A DNA stretch of 64,000 nucleotides from Gammaproteobacteria bacterium. Lineage in GTDB: Bacteria; Pseudomonadota; Gammaproteobacteria; Pseudomonadales; Azotimanducaceae. A model generated the notes under the pieces. It saw only the letters and a program-made list of their open reading frames with translations. It ran no database searches and was not told the origin of the DNA. Shown piece by piece: positions 9,416 to 17,087 of this stretch. Each line of letters begins with the position of its first letter. Within the stretch, counting starts at the first letter, position 1. The stretch lies in the NCBI GenBank assembly GCA_026708185.1, contig JAPOVK010000051.1, positions 109,282 to 173,281 on the forward strand. The letters run 5' to 3'. Position numbers and translations under genes: made by a program.

Positions 9416-10435
9416 ATGGATCGCGTGCTTGAACTGGGCGGCCACGCTGCAGGTTTCTGCGGCCGGTTGTTCGCACAATCCGGTTACGACGTGGTTCGCG
9501 TCGAGTCCAAAGCAACGGTCCCCGCCTGGGCCAGCCAAACGGCCATGGACCTGTACCTGCACGCCGGGAAGCGCCGGGTCAGGACCGACGACGCCGGCCT
9601 GATCGCCGAACTCGCCAGCCGTGCCGACATCGTCGTCGCCGAAGGCGAGACCGCCGATGCCGTTGCGACGCTCGACTTCGACGCCTGGGCGACGCCCGTC
9701 AAGGTGGCAATCACGCCGTTCGGACTGACCGGGCCGAAGCGCAACTGGCGCGCAACCCCGCATGTCGTGCTGGCCATGGGCGGCTATACCAACCTCATGG
9801 GCGACTCCGACCGCGCCCCGCTTTCGCTCCCCGGTCACTATGTCGAGTTTCAGAGCGGGACGTTCGCGTTCACCGCGGCCAACGCCAGCCGTCTCGCCGA
9901 AGAGCGCAACACCATCGACATCGGCATGTTGGAAGTGGTCATGGCCCTCAGCCAGTTCACCACGGTGATGTGGCACTGCGGCGGCGTCGTGCGCTCCCGG
10001 CACGGCAGCGACTTCTGGTCCGTCGTGCCGAGCAACCTGTTCCGCTGCGCCGACGGCTGGGTCTACACCAACATCGTGCCTTCGTTCTGGGATCCGTTCA
10101 CGGTGTTCCTAGACCGGCCCGAACTGGCTGTGGACGAGCGCTTCGCGAACAACGAGAAGCGCATGCTGAACCGCACCGCCCTGCACGACGCGATCGACTG
10201 TGTCCTAGCGTCGCGTTCGAAGGCCGAGATCGACGAACGCGCCAACGAGTGCCGGATTCCGCTTGGCATCGTGCAGACGTTCGAGGATGTCCTGGCTGAT
10301 CCCCACTTGGCCGAACGCGGCCTTTGGCAGAACCTCGTTCACGCCGACACCATCGTGCGTTCGCCGCCGCCGGGCTGGCGCATCCACGGCGAAGCACGCC
10401 CTGCGCTCAGACTGTCCGAGCCGGAACATGGCTGA
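9416..10435 (+). CDS. Family III (CaiB/BaiF) CoA-transferase, first of an overlapping pair
   Basis: This 339-aa protein belongs to the CaiB/BaiF family, which moves CoA between carboxylic acids. The N-terminal segment (HAAGFCGRLFAQSGYDVVRVES) corresponds to the family's ADLGAxVIKVE region, although the usual LDL start is shortened. The probable catalytic aspartate lies in TIDIGMLEVVMAL (around residue 168), the position of Asp169 in formyl-CoA transferase. It is shorter than typical members (about 400 aa) and overlaps the next CoA-transferase gene by 8 bp, so the two may form a heteromeric enzyme as in BbsEF. The substrate is unknown. Confidence 0.85.
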   Translation: MDRVLELGGHAAGFCGRLFAQSGYDVVRVESKATVPAWASQTAMDLYLHAGKRRVRTDDAGLIAELASRADIVVAEGETADAVATLDFDAWATPVKVAITPFGLTGPKRNWRATPHVVLAMGGYTNLMGDSDRAPLSLPGHYVEFQSGTFAFTAANASRLAEERNTIDIGMLEVVMALSQFTTVMWHCGGVVRSRHGSDFWSVVPSNLFRCADGWVYTNIVPSFWDPFTVFLDRPELAVDERFANNEKRMLNRTALHDAIDCVLASRSKAEIDERANECRIPLGIVQTFEDVLADPHLAERGLWQNLVHADTIVRSPPPGWRIHGEARPALRLSEPEHG

Positions 10436-11726
10436 CGGACCGTTGCGGGGCATTCGCATTCTCGACCTGACGCACGTCTGGGCTGGCCCGCTGGCCACCC
10501 GCGTGCTCGCCGACCTCGGTGCGACGGTCGTCAAGGTCGAGGGCCCGATGGGGCGCGGGCCGCGCGAATACCGGGGCGGACTGCCGATTGGGGGTTGGCT
10601 CGCGGGCAAGCCCCCAGAGCCCTCAGCCGGGGAGCGCCCCCGCCGCAAAGCGGCGGGCAGGGGCATAGCCCCTCGCATGAAAGAACCTTGGAACGTCAAT
10701 GCGGTGTTCGTGAAACTGCAGCGCAACAAGCAGAGTCTGGCCATCGACCTGAAAACCGACGCCGGGCGCGACACCTTTCTCGAACTCGTCGCCGTGGCGG
10801 ACGTGGTGATGGAAAACTTCAGCGCCCGGGCCATGCCGGCGCTCGGCCTGGACTATGCACGGCTCGCCGAGGCCAATCCGCGGATCATCTACGTCTCCAT
10901 GCCCGGGTTCGGCCACAGCGGGCCGTACCGCGACCGCGTCGCCTTCGGCCCCTCGGTGGAGCCGATGTCCGGCTTGACCACCGTGATGGGTTACGGCCCG
11001 GGCGAGCCCCGCAACACGGCCATGGCGCTCATGGATCCCATCACCGGCGTCAGCGCGACGGCCGCCGTCGTGAACGCACTAAGGCGCCGCGAACGGACCG
11101 GGAAGGGTGCGCATGTCGAGATGTCCTTGCACGAAGGGGGCGTCGCGTTCTCGGGCCCATGGCTGATCGAAGTCCAGCTCCCAGACTACGCGGGCGACAT
11201 CGCGCCGCTCGGCAACCGGCATCCCCATATGGCGCCGCACGGCGTCTACCGATGCGCCGGCGACGACGCCTGGGTAGCCATCGCCTGCCGCAACGATGGC
11301 GATTGGCGCGCGTTGTGCAACGTGATCGTCGCACTGGATCCCGACGCCGGCGTGGCCGAGCGCCGGCAGGACCACGACCGCATCGACGCCGCCATCGGCG
11401 CATGGACCGCGTCGCAGACCAAGTTCGATGCCGCCGAAATCCTGCAGCGGGCACGCGTGCCGGCCGGACCCGTCAACATCACACCGGACATGACGGCGGA
11501 TCCCCAGGTCAAGGCGCGTGGTTTCTTCGTTCCTCTCGAACCTGGCCCGACGCCGATTCCGGGCAATCCGATCAAGATGGCCGGCATCACCAGCGACGAC
11601 TGGACGCCATGCCCGCGCCTCGGTGCCGACAACCGCGAGGTCCTGCGGGACTGGCTCGACTACGACGATGATCGCATCGAAGCGTTGGAAGGCGCCGGCG
11701 TCGTGGTTGACAAGCCGCCGGCCTAG
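10428..11726 (+). CDS. Family III (CaiB/BaiF) CoA-transferase with in-frame insertion
   Basis: This 432-aa protein has the full family N-terminus (GIRILDLTHVWAGPLATRVL, then LGATVVKVEGP) and the RNKQSLAIDLKT motif. The ATG at 10428 fits the family start; the frame is open further upstream only inside the preceding gene. Between PIGGWLAG and EPWNVNAVF lies an extra segment of about 25 Arg/Pro/Gly-rich residues (about 59-85), encoded by a palindromic GC-rich tract. The position usually occupied by the catalytic Asp reads VEMSLHEG, with Glu. It is probably the partner of the preceding overlapping gene. The insertion and the substitution leave open whether it is fully active. Confidence 0.85.
   Translation: MADGPLRGIRILDLTHVWAGPLATRVLADLGATVVKVEGPMGRGPREYRGGLPIGGWLAGKPPEPSAGERPRRKAAGRGIAPRMKEPWNVNAVFVKLQRNKQSLAIDLKTDAGRDTFLELVAVADVVMENFSARAMPALGLDYARLAEANPRIIYVSMPGFGHSGPYRDRVAFGPSVEPMSGLTTVMGYGPGEPRNTAMALMDPITGVSATAAVVNALRRRERTGKGAHVEMSLHEGGVAFSGPWLIEVQLPDYAGDIAPLGNRHPHMAPHGVYRCAGDDAWVAIACRNDGDWRALCNVIVALDPDAGVAERRQDHDRIDAAIGAWTASQTKFDAAEILQRARVPAGPVNITPDMTADPQVKARGFFVPLEPGPTPIPGNPIKMAGITSDDWTPCPRLGADNREVLRDWLDYDDDRIEALEGAGVVVDKPPA
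10606..10675. repeat. Palindromic GC-rich insertion inside a CoA-transferase gene
   Basis: Two adjacent hairpins can be drawn: CCGCCGC-AAA-GCGGCGG (about 10639-10655) and AGGGGC-ATA-GCCCCT (about 10659-10673). The tract keeps the reading frame and adds low-complexity residues (PRRKAAGRGIAPR) absent from family members as I know them. This resembles small palindromic elements that insert into coding sequence without breaking the frame, such as Rickettsia palindromic elements. Exact ends and copy number cannot be set from one window. Confidence 0.5.
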
Positions 11727-12227
11727 ATGGGCTTTCAGGTGCGCCCAGAAGGCGACGCCGACCTCGGCGCAATTCGCACGGTCAATCGCGAAGCCTTCGG
11801 GACCATTGCGGAAGCCGACTTGGTGGATGCACTGCGTGCCAACGGCGATGCCGCGCTGTCGCTCGTCGCTGAAAACGACTCCGGCGTGGTCGGACACATC
11901 CTGTTTTCGCACCTGCCGATCCGCACCTCCTCGCGCGACGTGGCGGCAGTGGCGCTCGCCCCGATGTCTGTGCTTCCCCGATGGCAGCGCCGCGGCGTCG
12001 GCAGCGCGTTGGTGCGGGCCGGTCTCGACCGCTGTCGCGAAGCTGGTCTGGAAGCCGTGGTGGTGCTCGGCCACCCCAACTACTACCCGCGTTTCGGCTT
12101 CTCGGCCCGCCTAGCTGCGCCATTGCGGGCACCCTTCTCCGGGCCCGCCTTCATGGCCCTCGAACTCGCGCCCGGTGCCCTGACAGTGGGCGGCGTGGTG
12201 CGCTATCCCGCCGCGTTCTTTGGCTAG
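11727..12227 (+). CDS. GNAT-family N-acetyltransferase (YhbS-like)
   Basis: This 166-aa acetyltransferase has the GNAT acetyl-CoA-binding motif A as VLPRWQRRGVGSALVRAGLD (QRRGVG loop around residue 92) and the YhbS-type continuation VVVLGHPNYYPRFGFSARLA, then a C-terminal FMALELAPGAL. The ATG follows directly on the stop codon of the preceding CoA-transferase, so the two are probably co-transcribed. The acceptor substrate is unknown. Confidence 0.87.
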   Translation: MGFQVRPEGDADLGAIRTVNREAFGTIAEADLVDALRANGDAALSLVAENDSGVVGHILFSHLPIRTSSRDVAAVALAPMSVLPRWQRRGVGSALVRAGLDRCREAGLEAVVVLGHPNYYPRFGFSARLAAPLRAPFSGPAFMALELAPGALTVGGVVRYPAAFFG

Positions 12228-12278
12228 CCATAATCGGCTACACTCGCCGCCCCCCGGCCCCAAGGCAAAGGACGAACC

Positions 12279-13466
12279 ATGCGCAGACAAGAACGCCTCC
12301 GGCTGCTCGGCATCCTGAGAGATGGGATGGCCAACGGCGGCGCCGTACACGGCGAAGGGGTCGTCGAGAGCCCGCTGTCCGACTTCACCTGTCCGGACCT
12401 GCTGGCGGAGGAGCAGCGCGTCTTTTTCCGCGAAACGCCCCTGTTCATGGGGCTGTCCGCCGACTTGCCGGAGAACGGGAGCTACTGGGCGGACAGCGAG
12501 ACGGGGCTGCCGATCCTGATGACGCGCGACGACGCGGGTGAGTTCCGAGCGTTCGCCAACACCTGCCGGCATCGCGGCGCCCAGGTCGTGCCCGAAGGCC
12601 GCGGCAACGGCCCCCGGTTCAGTTGTCCATTCCACGCCTGGACCTACTCGAACCGCGGCGACCTGATCGCCGTCAACCGCGCCGAACGGTTCGGCGACTT
12701 CGACAAAGCGGGTCGCGGATTGATCGAACTGCCCTGCGCAGAGAAATACGGCATGCTCTGGGTCCGGCCGACGCCCGGCGACGAAATCGACGTCGACGCG
12801 GCCCTAGCCGGTCTCGAGGACGACATGGCCCACTGGGAACTGCCCGAGCACAGCTACGGCGCCTCGCAGATCATCCCGGCCAACGTGAACTGGAAACTGG
12901 CCGTCGACACCTTCGGCGAGAACTACCACTTCGACGTCCTGCACCGCGAGACCCTGGCGAACGACATCCGCGGCAACCTGCAGACCCATGACACGTTCGG
13001 CTCGAACTACCGCATGGTGTTTGCATCCATCCCCGGGTTCGCCGAGGCCAACGCCAAGGAACCCAACATCGAGAACTGGCCGTTCCGCCGCCTCACGCTG
13101 TCGGTCTACTTCATCTACCCGAACACCATCTTCCTCGTCGACGGTGCGGCCGTCGACGTGGTTCGCATCTTCCCGGACGGGAACAGCACGCGTAAGTCGA
13201 AGACGGCCCACAGTTTCTATGTCCGACCGCAAGTGAGGGCTTACTTCGAGGATCCCGAGTTCCCCGAGCGCCGCTACGAAGACCGTTTCGAGGGCTTCAA
13301 CAACGTCGTCGTCAACGAGGACTACAAGATGGCCGAATCCACCCAGCGCTGCGCGGAGACCGGCATCCAGAGCCACGTGCTATTCGGCCGCAACGAACCG
13401 GCGCTGCTGCACTACCACAACGCCCACAGGCGCGGACTGGGCAGGCCTCTCCTGGAAGCCCGTTGA
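12279..13466 (+). CDS. Rieske non-heme iron ring-hydroxylating oxygenase, alpha subunit
   Basis: This 395-aa oxygenase component has the Rieske [2Fe-2S] ligands C96-x-H98 and C116-x2-H119 (CRHRG, CPFHAW). The mononuclear iron site has H217 and H222 in GENYHFDVLH, with bridging D210 and a likely third ligand D348 in NEDYKMAES. The length is normal for alpha subunits of dealkylating or aromatic-ring-hydroxylating enzymes. No beta subunit, ferredoxin or reductase gene is adjacent, so electron donors must be elsewhere. It faces the HpcH/HpaI aldolase gene tail to tail across 12 bp. The substrate is not predictable. Confidence 0.9.
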   Translation: MRRQERLRLLGILRDGMANGGAVHGEGVVESPLSDFTCPDLLAEEQRVFFRETPLFMGLSADLPENGSYWADSETGLPILMTRDDAGEFRAFANTCRHRGAQVVPEGRGNGPRFSCPFHAWTYSNRGDLIAVNRAERFGDFDKAGRGLIELPCAEKYGMLWVRPTPGDEIDVDAALAGLEDDMAHWELPEHSYGASQIIPANVNWKLAVDTFGENYHFDVLHRETLANDIRGNLQTHDTFGSNYRMVFASIPGFAEANAKEPNIENWPFRRLTLSVYFIYPNTIFLVDGAAVDVVRIFPDGNSTRKSKTAHSFYVRPQVRAYFEDPEFPERRYEDRFEGFNNVVVNEDYKMAESTQRCAETGIQSHVLFGRNEPALLHYHNAHRRGLGRPLLEAR

Positions 13467-13478
13467 GGACCGTCCGGG

Positions 13479-14276
13479 CTATAGCGACTCGACGAGTTTC
13501 TTAAGCCCTTCGCCGAGGTTCATCAGGGCGGCGCGCAGGATCATGCGATCCCAGCCGATGCAGAAGTCGCGAACGCCCAGGTCGATGTAGCGTTTGGCCT
13601 GCTCGACCGCGCCGATCTCGATCCTGGGCCGGATGCCGTATTCCAGCGACTTCGCGATCACCTTTTCCTCGAAGCCGCGGATCTCGGGCGACCCCATCAG
13701 GTTCAGTTGACCGCGCGAGAAGCTGAAGTCGGCCGGGCCCCACTGGGTCATGTCCACGCCGCGTTCCTTGGCGCGCTCGAGCACGCCGTCGATGCCTTCG
13801 ACCGTGACGTTCTTCTCGATCATGATCGCGAACACGATCGACTCCAGATCCTCCAGGTAGCCATCCATGCTGTAGCTGCCGAGCGCCGGGCGACGCAGCT
13901 TGACGCCCATGTGGCCGCCGGTGTTCGGGGAATCCGGGGCGATAGCACGGTGGCACTCGTCGACGTCTTCCGGGGTGCGCACGTCCGTGAACAGCACCGA
14001 CTTGAACCCGGCACCCAGGGCCACCTGCGCCCAGAAGCTCTGCGCCTCCTGGTCGAGCTTGATCATGAGCGGCAGGTTGCCGCACTGGGCGGAGCGCGCG
14101 AGTTCGTAGAGGTGGCGCATGTCGAACGCCGAGTACTCGGCGACGTATTCCGCGTAGTCGAATAGGCCCGTATCGCCGATCAACTCCGGCACGTCGGTGT
14201 CCGCGAACAGGAAGTGGGTGCCGACGGTCGGCTCCCCGCGGTCGAACTTGTCGCGGAAGGTGTTGGGCAGAATCAT
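13479..14276 (-). CDS. HpcH/HpaI-type aldolase/citrate lyase family protein
   Basis: This 265-aa TIM-barrel protein of the HpcH/HpaI family performs metal-dependent aldol cleavage or synthesis with pyruvate-like substrates. Visible family features are the N-terminal GTHFLFADTDVPELIG segment, the acidic patch in SIVFAIMIEKNVTVEGID (E-K-N region) and the GPADFSFSRG motif, equivalent to GPxDLSxSLG in the family. The start codon is the ATG at 14276. It follows a Rieske oxygenase gene in the opposite orientation, consistent with but not proof of a shared catabolic role. Confidence 0.82.
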   Translation of the reverse strand: MILPNTFRDKFDRGEPTVGTHFLFADTDVPELIGDTGLFDYAEYVAEYSAFDMRHLYELARSAQCGNLPLMIKLDQEAQSFWAQVALGAGFKSVLFTDVRTPEDVDECHRAIAPDSPNTGGHMGVKLRRPALGSYSMDGYLEDLESIVFAIMIEKNVTVEGIDGVLERAKERGVDMTQWGPADFSFSRGQLNLMGSPEIRGFEEKVIAKSLEYGIRPRIEIGAVEQAKRYIDLGVRDFCIGWDRMILRAALMNLGEGLKKLVESL

Positions 14277-14365
14277 GTTGCGCTCCCTTGAAGGCGGCCG
14301 ATGGGGCCAGTCGTGAAGCGCGGGAGTTTAGATGGAAAGGGCCCGGTCGCGCAGCGCCCCACCGG

Positions 14366-14381
14366 GACGCCAAGTGGCGTC
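14366..14381 (-). terminator. Inverted repeat at the end of the nucleotidyltransferase gene
   Basis: GACGCCA-AG-TGGCGTC is a perfect 7-bp inverted repeat overlapping the stop codon. There is no T-run after it on the minus strand, so intrinsic termination is uncertain. It could instead stabilise the mRNA 3' end. Confidence 0.3.
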
Positions 14382-14889
14382 AACCTTGGCCGGTCATGTC
14401 CAGTAGTTCGCGCAGCCGGGGCAATGCACGCCGATCCTTGTCCCGATCCGCCGCGCTCTTGGACCGTATCACGTCTGCCAATGACGCGACGAGCAAGGAG
14501 ACGCCCGTTGCTTTGACGGTCACAGCGTTGTTCTTCAGGTCTTCGAAGCCCTCGGTGCCGCTTGGCATGAACGCCAAGTCGACGTCGCCGTATCGCGTGG
14601 TCAAGTTGAGCATCCCGTCCGGCCCCAGGTTGCGCAAGAACTCGCCCGAGCAGTCGAACGGCAGGCCGTTCGGCGCACCTTCCGCACGAATCCGCGCCCG
14701 AATGCCACGGAGCGCCGTGGCGAGCCGGTCCAGATTCTCGGGGTCGTACGCGGGCGTAATGTCGATGTCCATCGTGACGCCGGCGTCCCCGTGCAAAATC
14801 GCCGCCATGCCGCCGATGAGGACAAAGCGGACGTCCGAGTCGGCAAGCGTCTCGAAGATGTTCTCCGGATCGAAACCCGCGTCAGCCAT
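14380..14889 (-). CDS. Nucleotidyltransferase-fold protein, probable toxin partner
   Basis: This 169-aa protein has a minimal nucleotidyltransferase core: LIGGMAAILHGDAG then MDIDIT (D-x-D), with a third acidic strand GDVDLAFM near residue 100. Proteins of this type (MNT/AbiEii-like) often pair with an HTH protein as a toxin-antitoxin module. The ATG at 14889 (MADAGFDPE) is favoured because it overlaps the upstream XRE gene by 8 bp; longer frames would read back into that gene. A perfect 7-bp inverted repeat (14366-14381) overlaps its stop codon. The toxin role is inferred from context. Confidence 0.75.
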   Translation of the reverse strand: MADAGFDPENIFETLADSDVRFVLIGGMAAILHGDAGVTMDIDITPAYDPENLDRLATALRGIRARIRAEGAPNGLPFDCSGEFLRNLGPDGMLNLTTRYGDVDLAFMPSGTEGFEDLKNNAVTVKATGVSLLVASLADVIRSKSAADRDKDRRALPRLRELLDMTGQG

Positions 14890-15208
14890 CGTCCGATGCC
14901 TGGAGCGCCGCTCGGGCCTTGCGCACGAACCGCGCGGCCCGGACAGCGCTCGCAAGCCGCTCAGGTGGCGTCAGCTGCAGATTGCGCTCGAGGATTGACG
15001 TCGTTTGCGGATCCGGCTCGCCCAAGGCGACGCGAATCTCGAAACCGGCCGCGCGCACTAGGCGCTCCACCATGTCCGTCGAAGGGCACCTCGTGCCAGA
15101 CTCGATGCGCGCGACTGTCGACTGCGCGACGCCGGCTCGCTGGGACAACGCCCACTGCGTCAATCCAGCACGCTTGCGCGCTTCGCGGACCATTCGCCAC
15201 AAGGCCAT
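14882..15208 (-). CDS. XRE-family HTH regulator, probable antitoxin
   Basis: This 108-aa protein has an N-terminal helix-turn-helix of the XRE/Cro type (REARKRAGLTQWALSQRAGV, then AQSTVARIESGTRCPS, residues 8-42). The rest (LVRAAGFEIRVALGEPD) resembles the short tail of antitoxin-type XRE proteins. It overlaps the downstream nucleotidyltransferase by 8 bp, so the pair is translationally coupled. A perfect 16-bp palindrome lies 10 bp before its start and is the obvious autoregulatory site. Confidence 0.83.
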   Translation of the reverse strand: MALWRMVREARKRAGLTQWALSQRAGVAQSTVARIESGTRCPSTDMVERLVRAAGFEIRVALGEPDPQTTSILERNLQLTPPERLASAVRAARFVRKARAALQASDDG

Positions 15209-15217
15209 GGCGTCGTT

Positions 15218-15233
15218 ATAGCCAATTGGCTAT
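15218..15233. promoter_or_regulatory. Perfect palindromic operator candidate of the XRE gene
   Basis: ATAGCCAATTGGCTAT is a perfect 16-bp palindrome centred 17 bp upstream of the XRE start codon. It is AT-rich against the local background. A symmetric site of this size is what a dimeric XRE repressor binds, so autoregulation of the XRE/nucleotidyltransferase operon is likely. Confidence 0.65.
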
Positions 15234-15258
15234 CGGCGTGCAAGGACGCGAGCCCTTG

Positions 15259-15687
15259 TCACGCTCCGACGTCGTCCCATGGGTTGACTGTGAGAGCCCC
15301 GAGCGGTTCGAAGTCGCTCACGTTACGCGTCATCACGTGCAGGCCATGCACACGGGCGGTGGCCGCGATCATGCCGTCGGTCGCGCTGGCGCGCCGCCCC
15401 CTATTCTGGGCGAGCGCGTCGAGTTCGCCCCAAATGCGGGCGGTGCCCGAGTCGATCGGCAGAATGCGAGCCGCGAAATGCGTCTCGAGTCCATCGAGCC
15501 ATGCCATGAGTTCACGGCGCCGGCGCCCCTGTTCCAGCCGGGCCACGCCGCCCGCGAGCTCGCCAAGAGTAACCACGCTCAGGAAGGTGTCTTCGTCGTC
15601 CAGCGACTCGACGGCTCCCTTGACCTCGGGCGCGCCCTGCGGATAGCGGATCTCCGAGACCACGCAAGTATCGAGTAGCACTCTCAC
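15259..15687 (-). CDS. vapC: PIN-domain ribonuclease toxin (VapC family)
   Basis: This 142-aa protein has the PIN acidic residues: LLDTCVVSE at the N-terminus, E in TLGELAGG (about residue 45), D in ATDGMIAATA and D in RNVSDFEPLG. It is probably an Mg-dependent RNase, as in VapC toxins. I place the start at GTG 15687 because it forms a GTGA overlap with the antitoxin stop; an in-frame GTG at 15702 is the alternative. It lies directly downstream of its antitoxin gene. Confidence 0.88.
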   Translation of the reverse strand: MRVLLDTCVVSEIRYPQGAPEVKGAVESLDDEDTFLSVVTLGELAGGVARLEQGRRRRELMAWLDGLETHFAARILPIDSGTARIWGELDALAQNRGRRASATDGMIAATARVHGLHVMTRNVSDFEPLGALTVNPWDDVGA

Positions 15688-15965
15688 AGCTCGACGTCGC
15701 ACATCGAGCGACGGTCACGTTCGGTTGTCACACCCTCAAGCGACGGCCCGTTCAGCAGGTAGCCTATGAAACCCGATCGACCACCGGTCAGCCACCCGTA
15801 GGTCTTCTCTGCCACCACCACCACGGCCTCGCCGCGACGGACGATGCGTTGCGGCCGATCGTTAAGCGCCTTGGTCACGACCTCGCTGAGCCGGTTCTTC
15901 GCTTCCGTCAACCGCCAATCCATGCCGATATCCACGTTGCCCGTCTTGTCTGCCTTGCCGTTCAC
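15684..15965 (-). CDS. Phd/YefM-family antitoxin
   Basis: This 93-aa protein contains the Phd/YefM signature WRLTEAKNRLSEVVTKAL, then PQRIVRRGEAVVVVAEKTYG, which forms the DNA-binding N-terminal half. The C-terminus (SMCDVEL) would neutralise the PIN toxin. The longest start is GTG 15965; ATG 15923 (MDWRL) fits the family start equally well and would trim 14 residues. It is the first gene of the toxin-antitoxin pair. Confidence 0.83.
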   Translation of the reverse strand: MNGKADKTGNVDIGMDWRLTEAKNRLSEVVTKALNDRPQRIVRRGEAVVVVAEKTYGWLTGGRSGFIGYLLNGPSLEGVTTERDRRSMCDVEL

Positions 15966-15977
15966 ATCAACCCCATT

Positions 15978-16003
15978 GGATAGCCATAGTGGACGGCCAT
16001 AGT
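15978..16003. promoter_or_regulatory. Tandem 13-bp repeats upstream of the Phd antitoxin
   Basis: GGATAGCCATAGT (15978-15990) is followed immediately by GGACGGCCATAGT (15991-16003), 11 of 13 bases identical. The pair lies 12 bp upstream of the longest antitoxin start, where Phd-type antitoxins bind repeated sites cooperatively. It is a probable operator. Confidence 0.5.
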
Positions 16004-16056
16004 AGCTCGATTCCTGTCGTACGCAAGCTGCACGTCGGGCTCAGTGCCGCTAGGGC

Positions 16057-16062
16057 TATACT
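16057..16062 (+). promoter_or_regulatory. Possible -10 element for the luciferase-like gene
   Basis: TATACT, one base from consensus, lies 55 bp upstream of the start codon at 16118. No good -35 hexamer is visible at 16-18 bp spacing, so this is tentative. Confidence 0.3.
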
Positions 16063-16117
16063 CGCCCGCTTTCGCGTCGCCGTAGGCGACGCGCCTGTCG
16101 GGGAGGACGGAGAACAA

Positions 16118-17041
16118 ATGAGATTCGGTGCCCAAGTCACCTGCTATCGAAACACCTGGGACAGCATTCGCGAGGTCGCCGAGGTGCTCGATGCCGGGCC
16201 GTGGAACAGCATCTGGTTCGCTGATCACTACCTTCCCCCGCCCGGCCGCAAGGAGGAGGAGCACTTGACCGCCCACGAGGCGTTCACTGTCGCCGCCGCC
16301 GTGGCTGGGTTTACCGAGACGCTGACGATCGGTCATCTGGTGCTCGGCAACACTTACCGGAATCCAGGCCTGACCGCGAAGATGGCGGGTACCGTGGACC
16401 ACATCGCTCACGGTCGTTTCGTTCTGGGCATCGGGGCGGCGTGGTTCAAGCGCGAGCACGAGGCCTACGGCTGGGACTTCCCGTCCATGAAGGAACGCCA
16501 GGACCGATTCGAGGAGGCGGCGCAGCTGCTGCGGCGACTCTTCCACGGCGAGCGCGTCACCTTCGAGGGCAGCTACTACGCGCTCGACGATGCACCGCTG
16601 TCGCCCGGGAGCTACGAGCAGCCCATCCCGATCCTGGTCGGGGGCACCGGCGAGCGTCGGACATTGCGCACGCTCGCCCGCTTCGGCGACATCATGAACC
16701 TCGACGGCTGGGCCGGCGGGCCGATGACGAAGGCGTACTTCGCGCACAAGGTCGGCGTGCTCAACCGCCACTGCGAAGACGCCGGGCGCGATCCCGGCGA
16801 GATCAAGCACACGGTGCTGATGCCGACGATGGTCACCGACGACAAGCAGGCGGCCGCCGCGTTCATGGCGGGTCGACGACTAGGCGAGGGGACGGCCGCC
16901 GGGCCGAAGAACTACGTCATCGACCGGATCGGCGAGATCGTGGACGCGGGTGCCGACGAGATCATGATCGGCGGTATCCCGACGGACGACGTGGAGCAAT
17001 ACCAGCTCGTCGCCGAGGACGTGCTCTCGGCGTTCGACTGA
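16118..17041 (+). CDS. LLM-class flavin-dependent oxidoreductase
   Basis: This 307-aa luciferase-like monooxygenase (bacterial luciferase/F420-dependent superfamily) uses FMN or F420 in a TIM barrel. The ATG at 16118 has GGAGGACGGAG just upstream and fits the family start (MRFGAQVTCYRNTWDSI); the open frame upstream lacks such support. Features: FADHYLPPP near residue 35, FVLGIGAAWFKREHEAYGWDF (the GAGW-type segment) and PILVGGTGERRTLRTLARFGD, typical of the class. An SDR gene follows 46 bp downstream on the same strand. The substrate and flavin type are not determined. Confidence 0.88.
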   Translation: MRFGAQVTCYRNTWDSIREVAEVLDAGPWNSIWFADHYLPPPGRKEEEHLTAHEAFTVAAAVAGFTETLTIGHLVLGNTYRNPGLTAKMAGTVDHIAHGRFVLGIGAAWFKREHEAYGWDFPSMKERQDRFEEAAQLLRRLFHGERVTFEGSYYALDDAPLSPGSYEQPIPILVGGTGERRTLRTLARFGDIMNLDGWAGGPMTKAYFAHKVGVLNRHCEDAGRDPGEIKHTVLMPTMVTDDKQAAAAFMAGRRLGEGTAAGPKNYVIDRIGEIVDAGADEIMIGGIPTDDVEQYQLVAEDVLSAFD

Positions 17042-17087
17042 GAGCTCGACCAACACCCACCAAATCACCACGAACTAGGATCAGCCC

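Noticed and set aside
10263..10427. Upstream extension of the second CoA-transferase
   Set aside because: It lies within the first CoA-transferase gene and does not resemble the family N-terminus, which begins at 10428.
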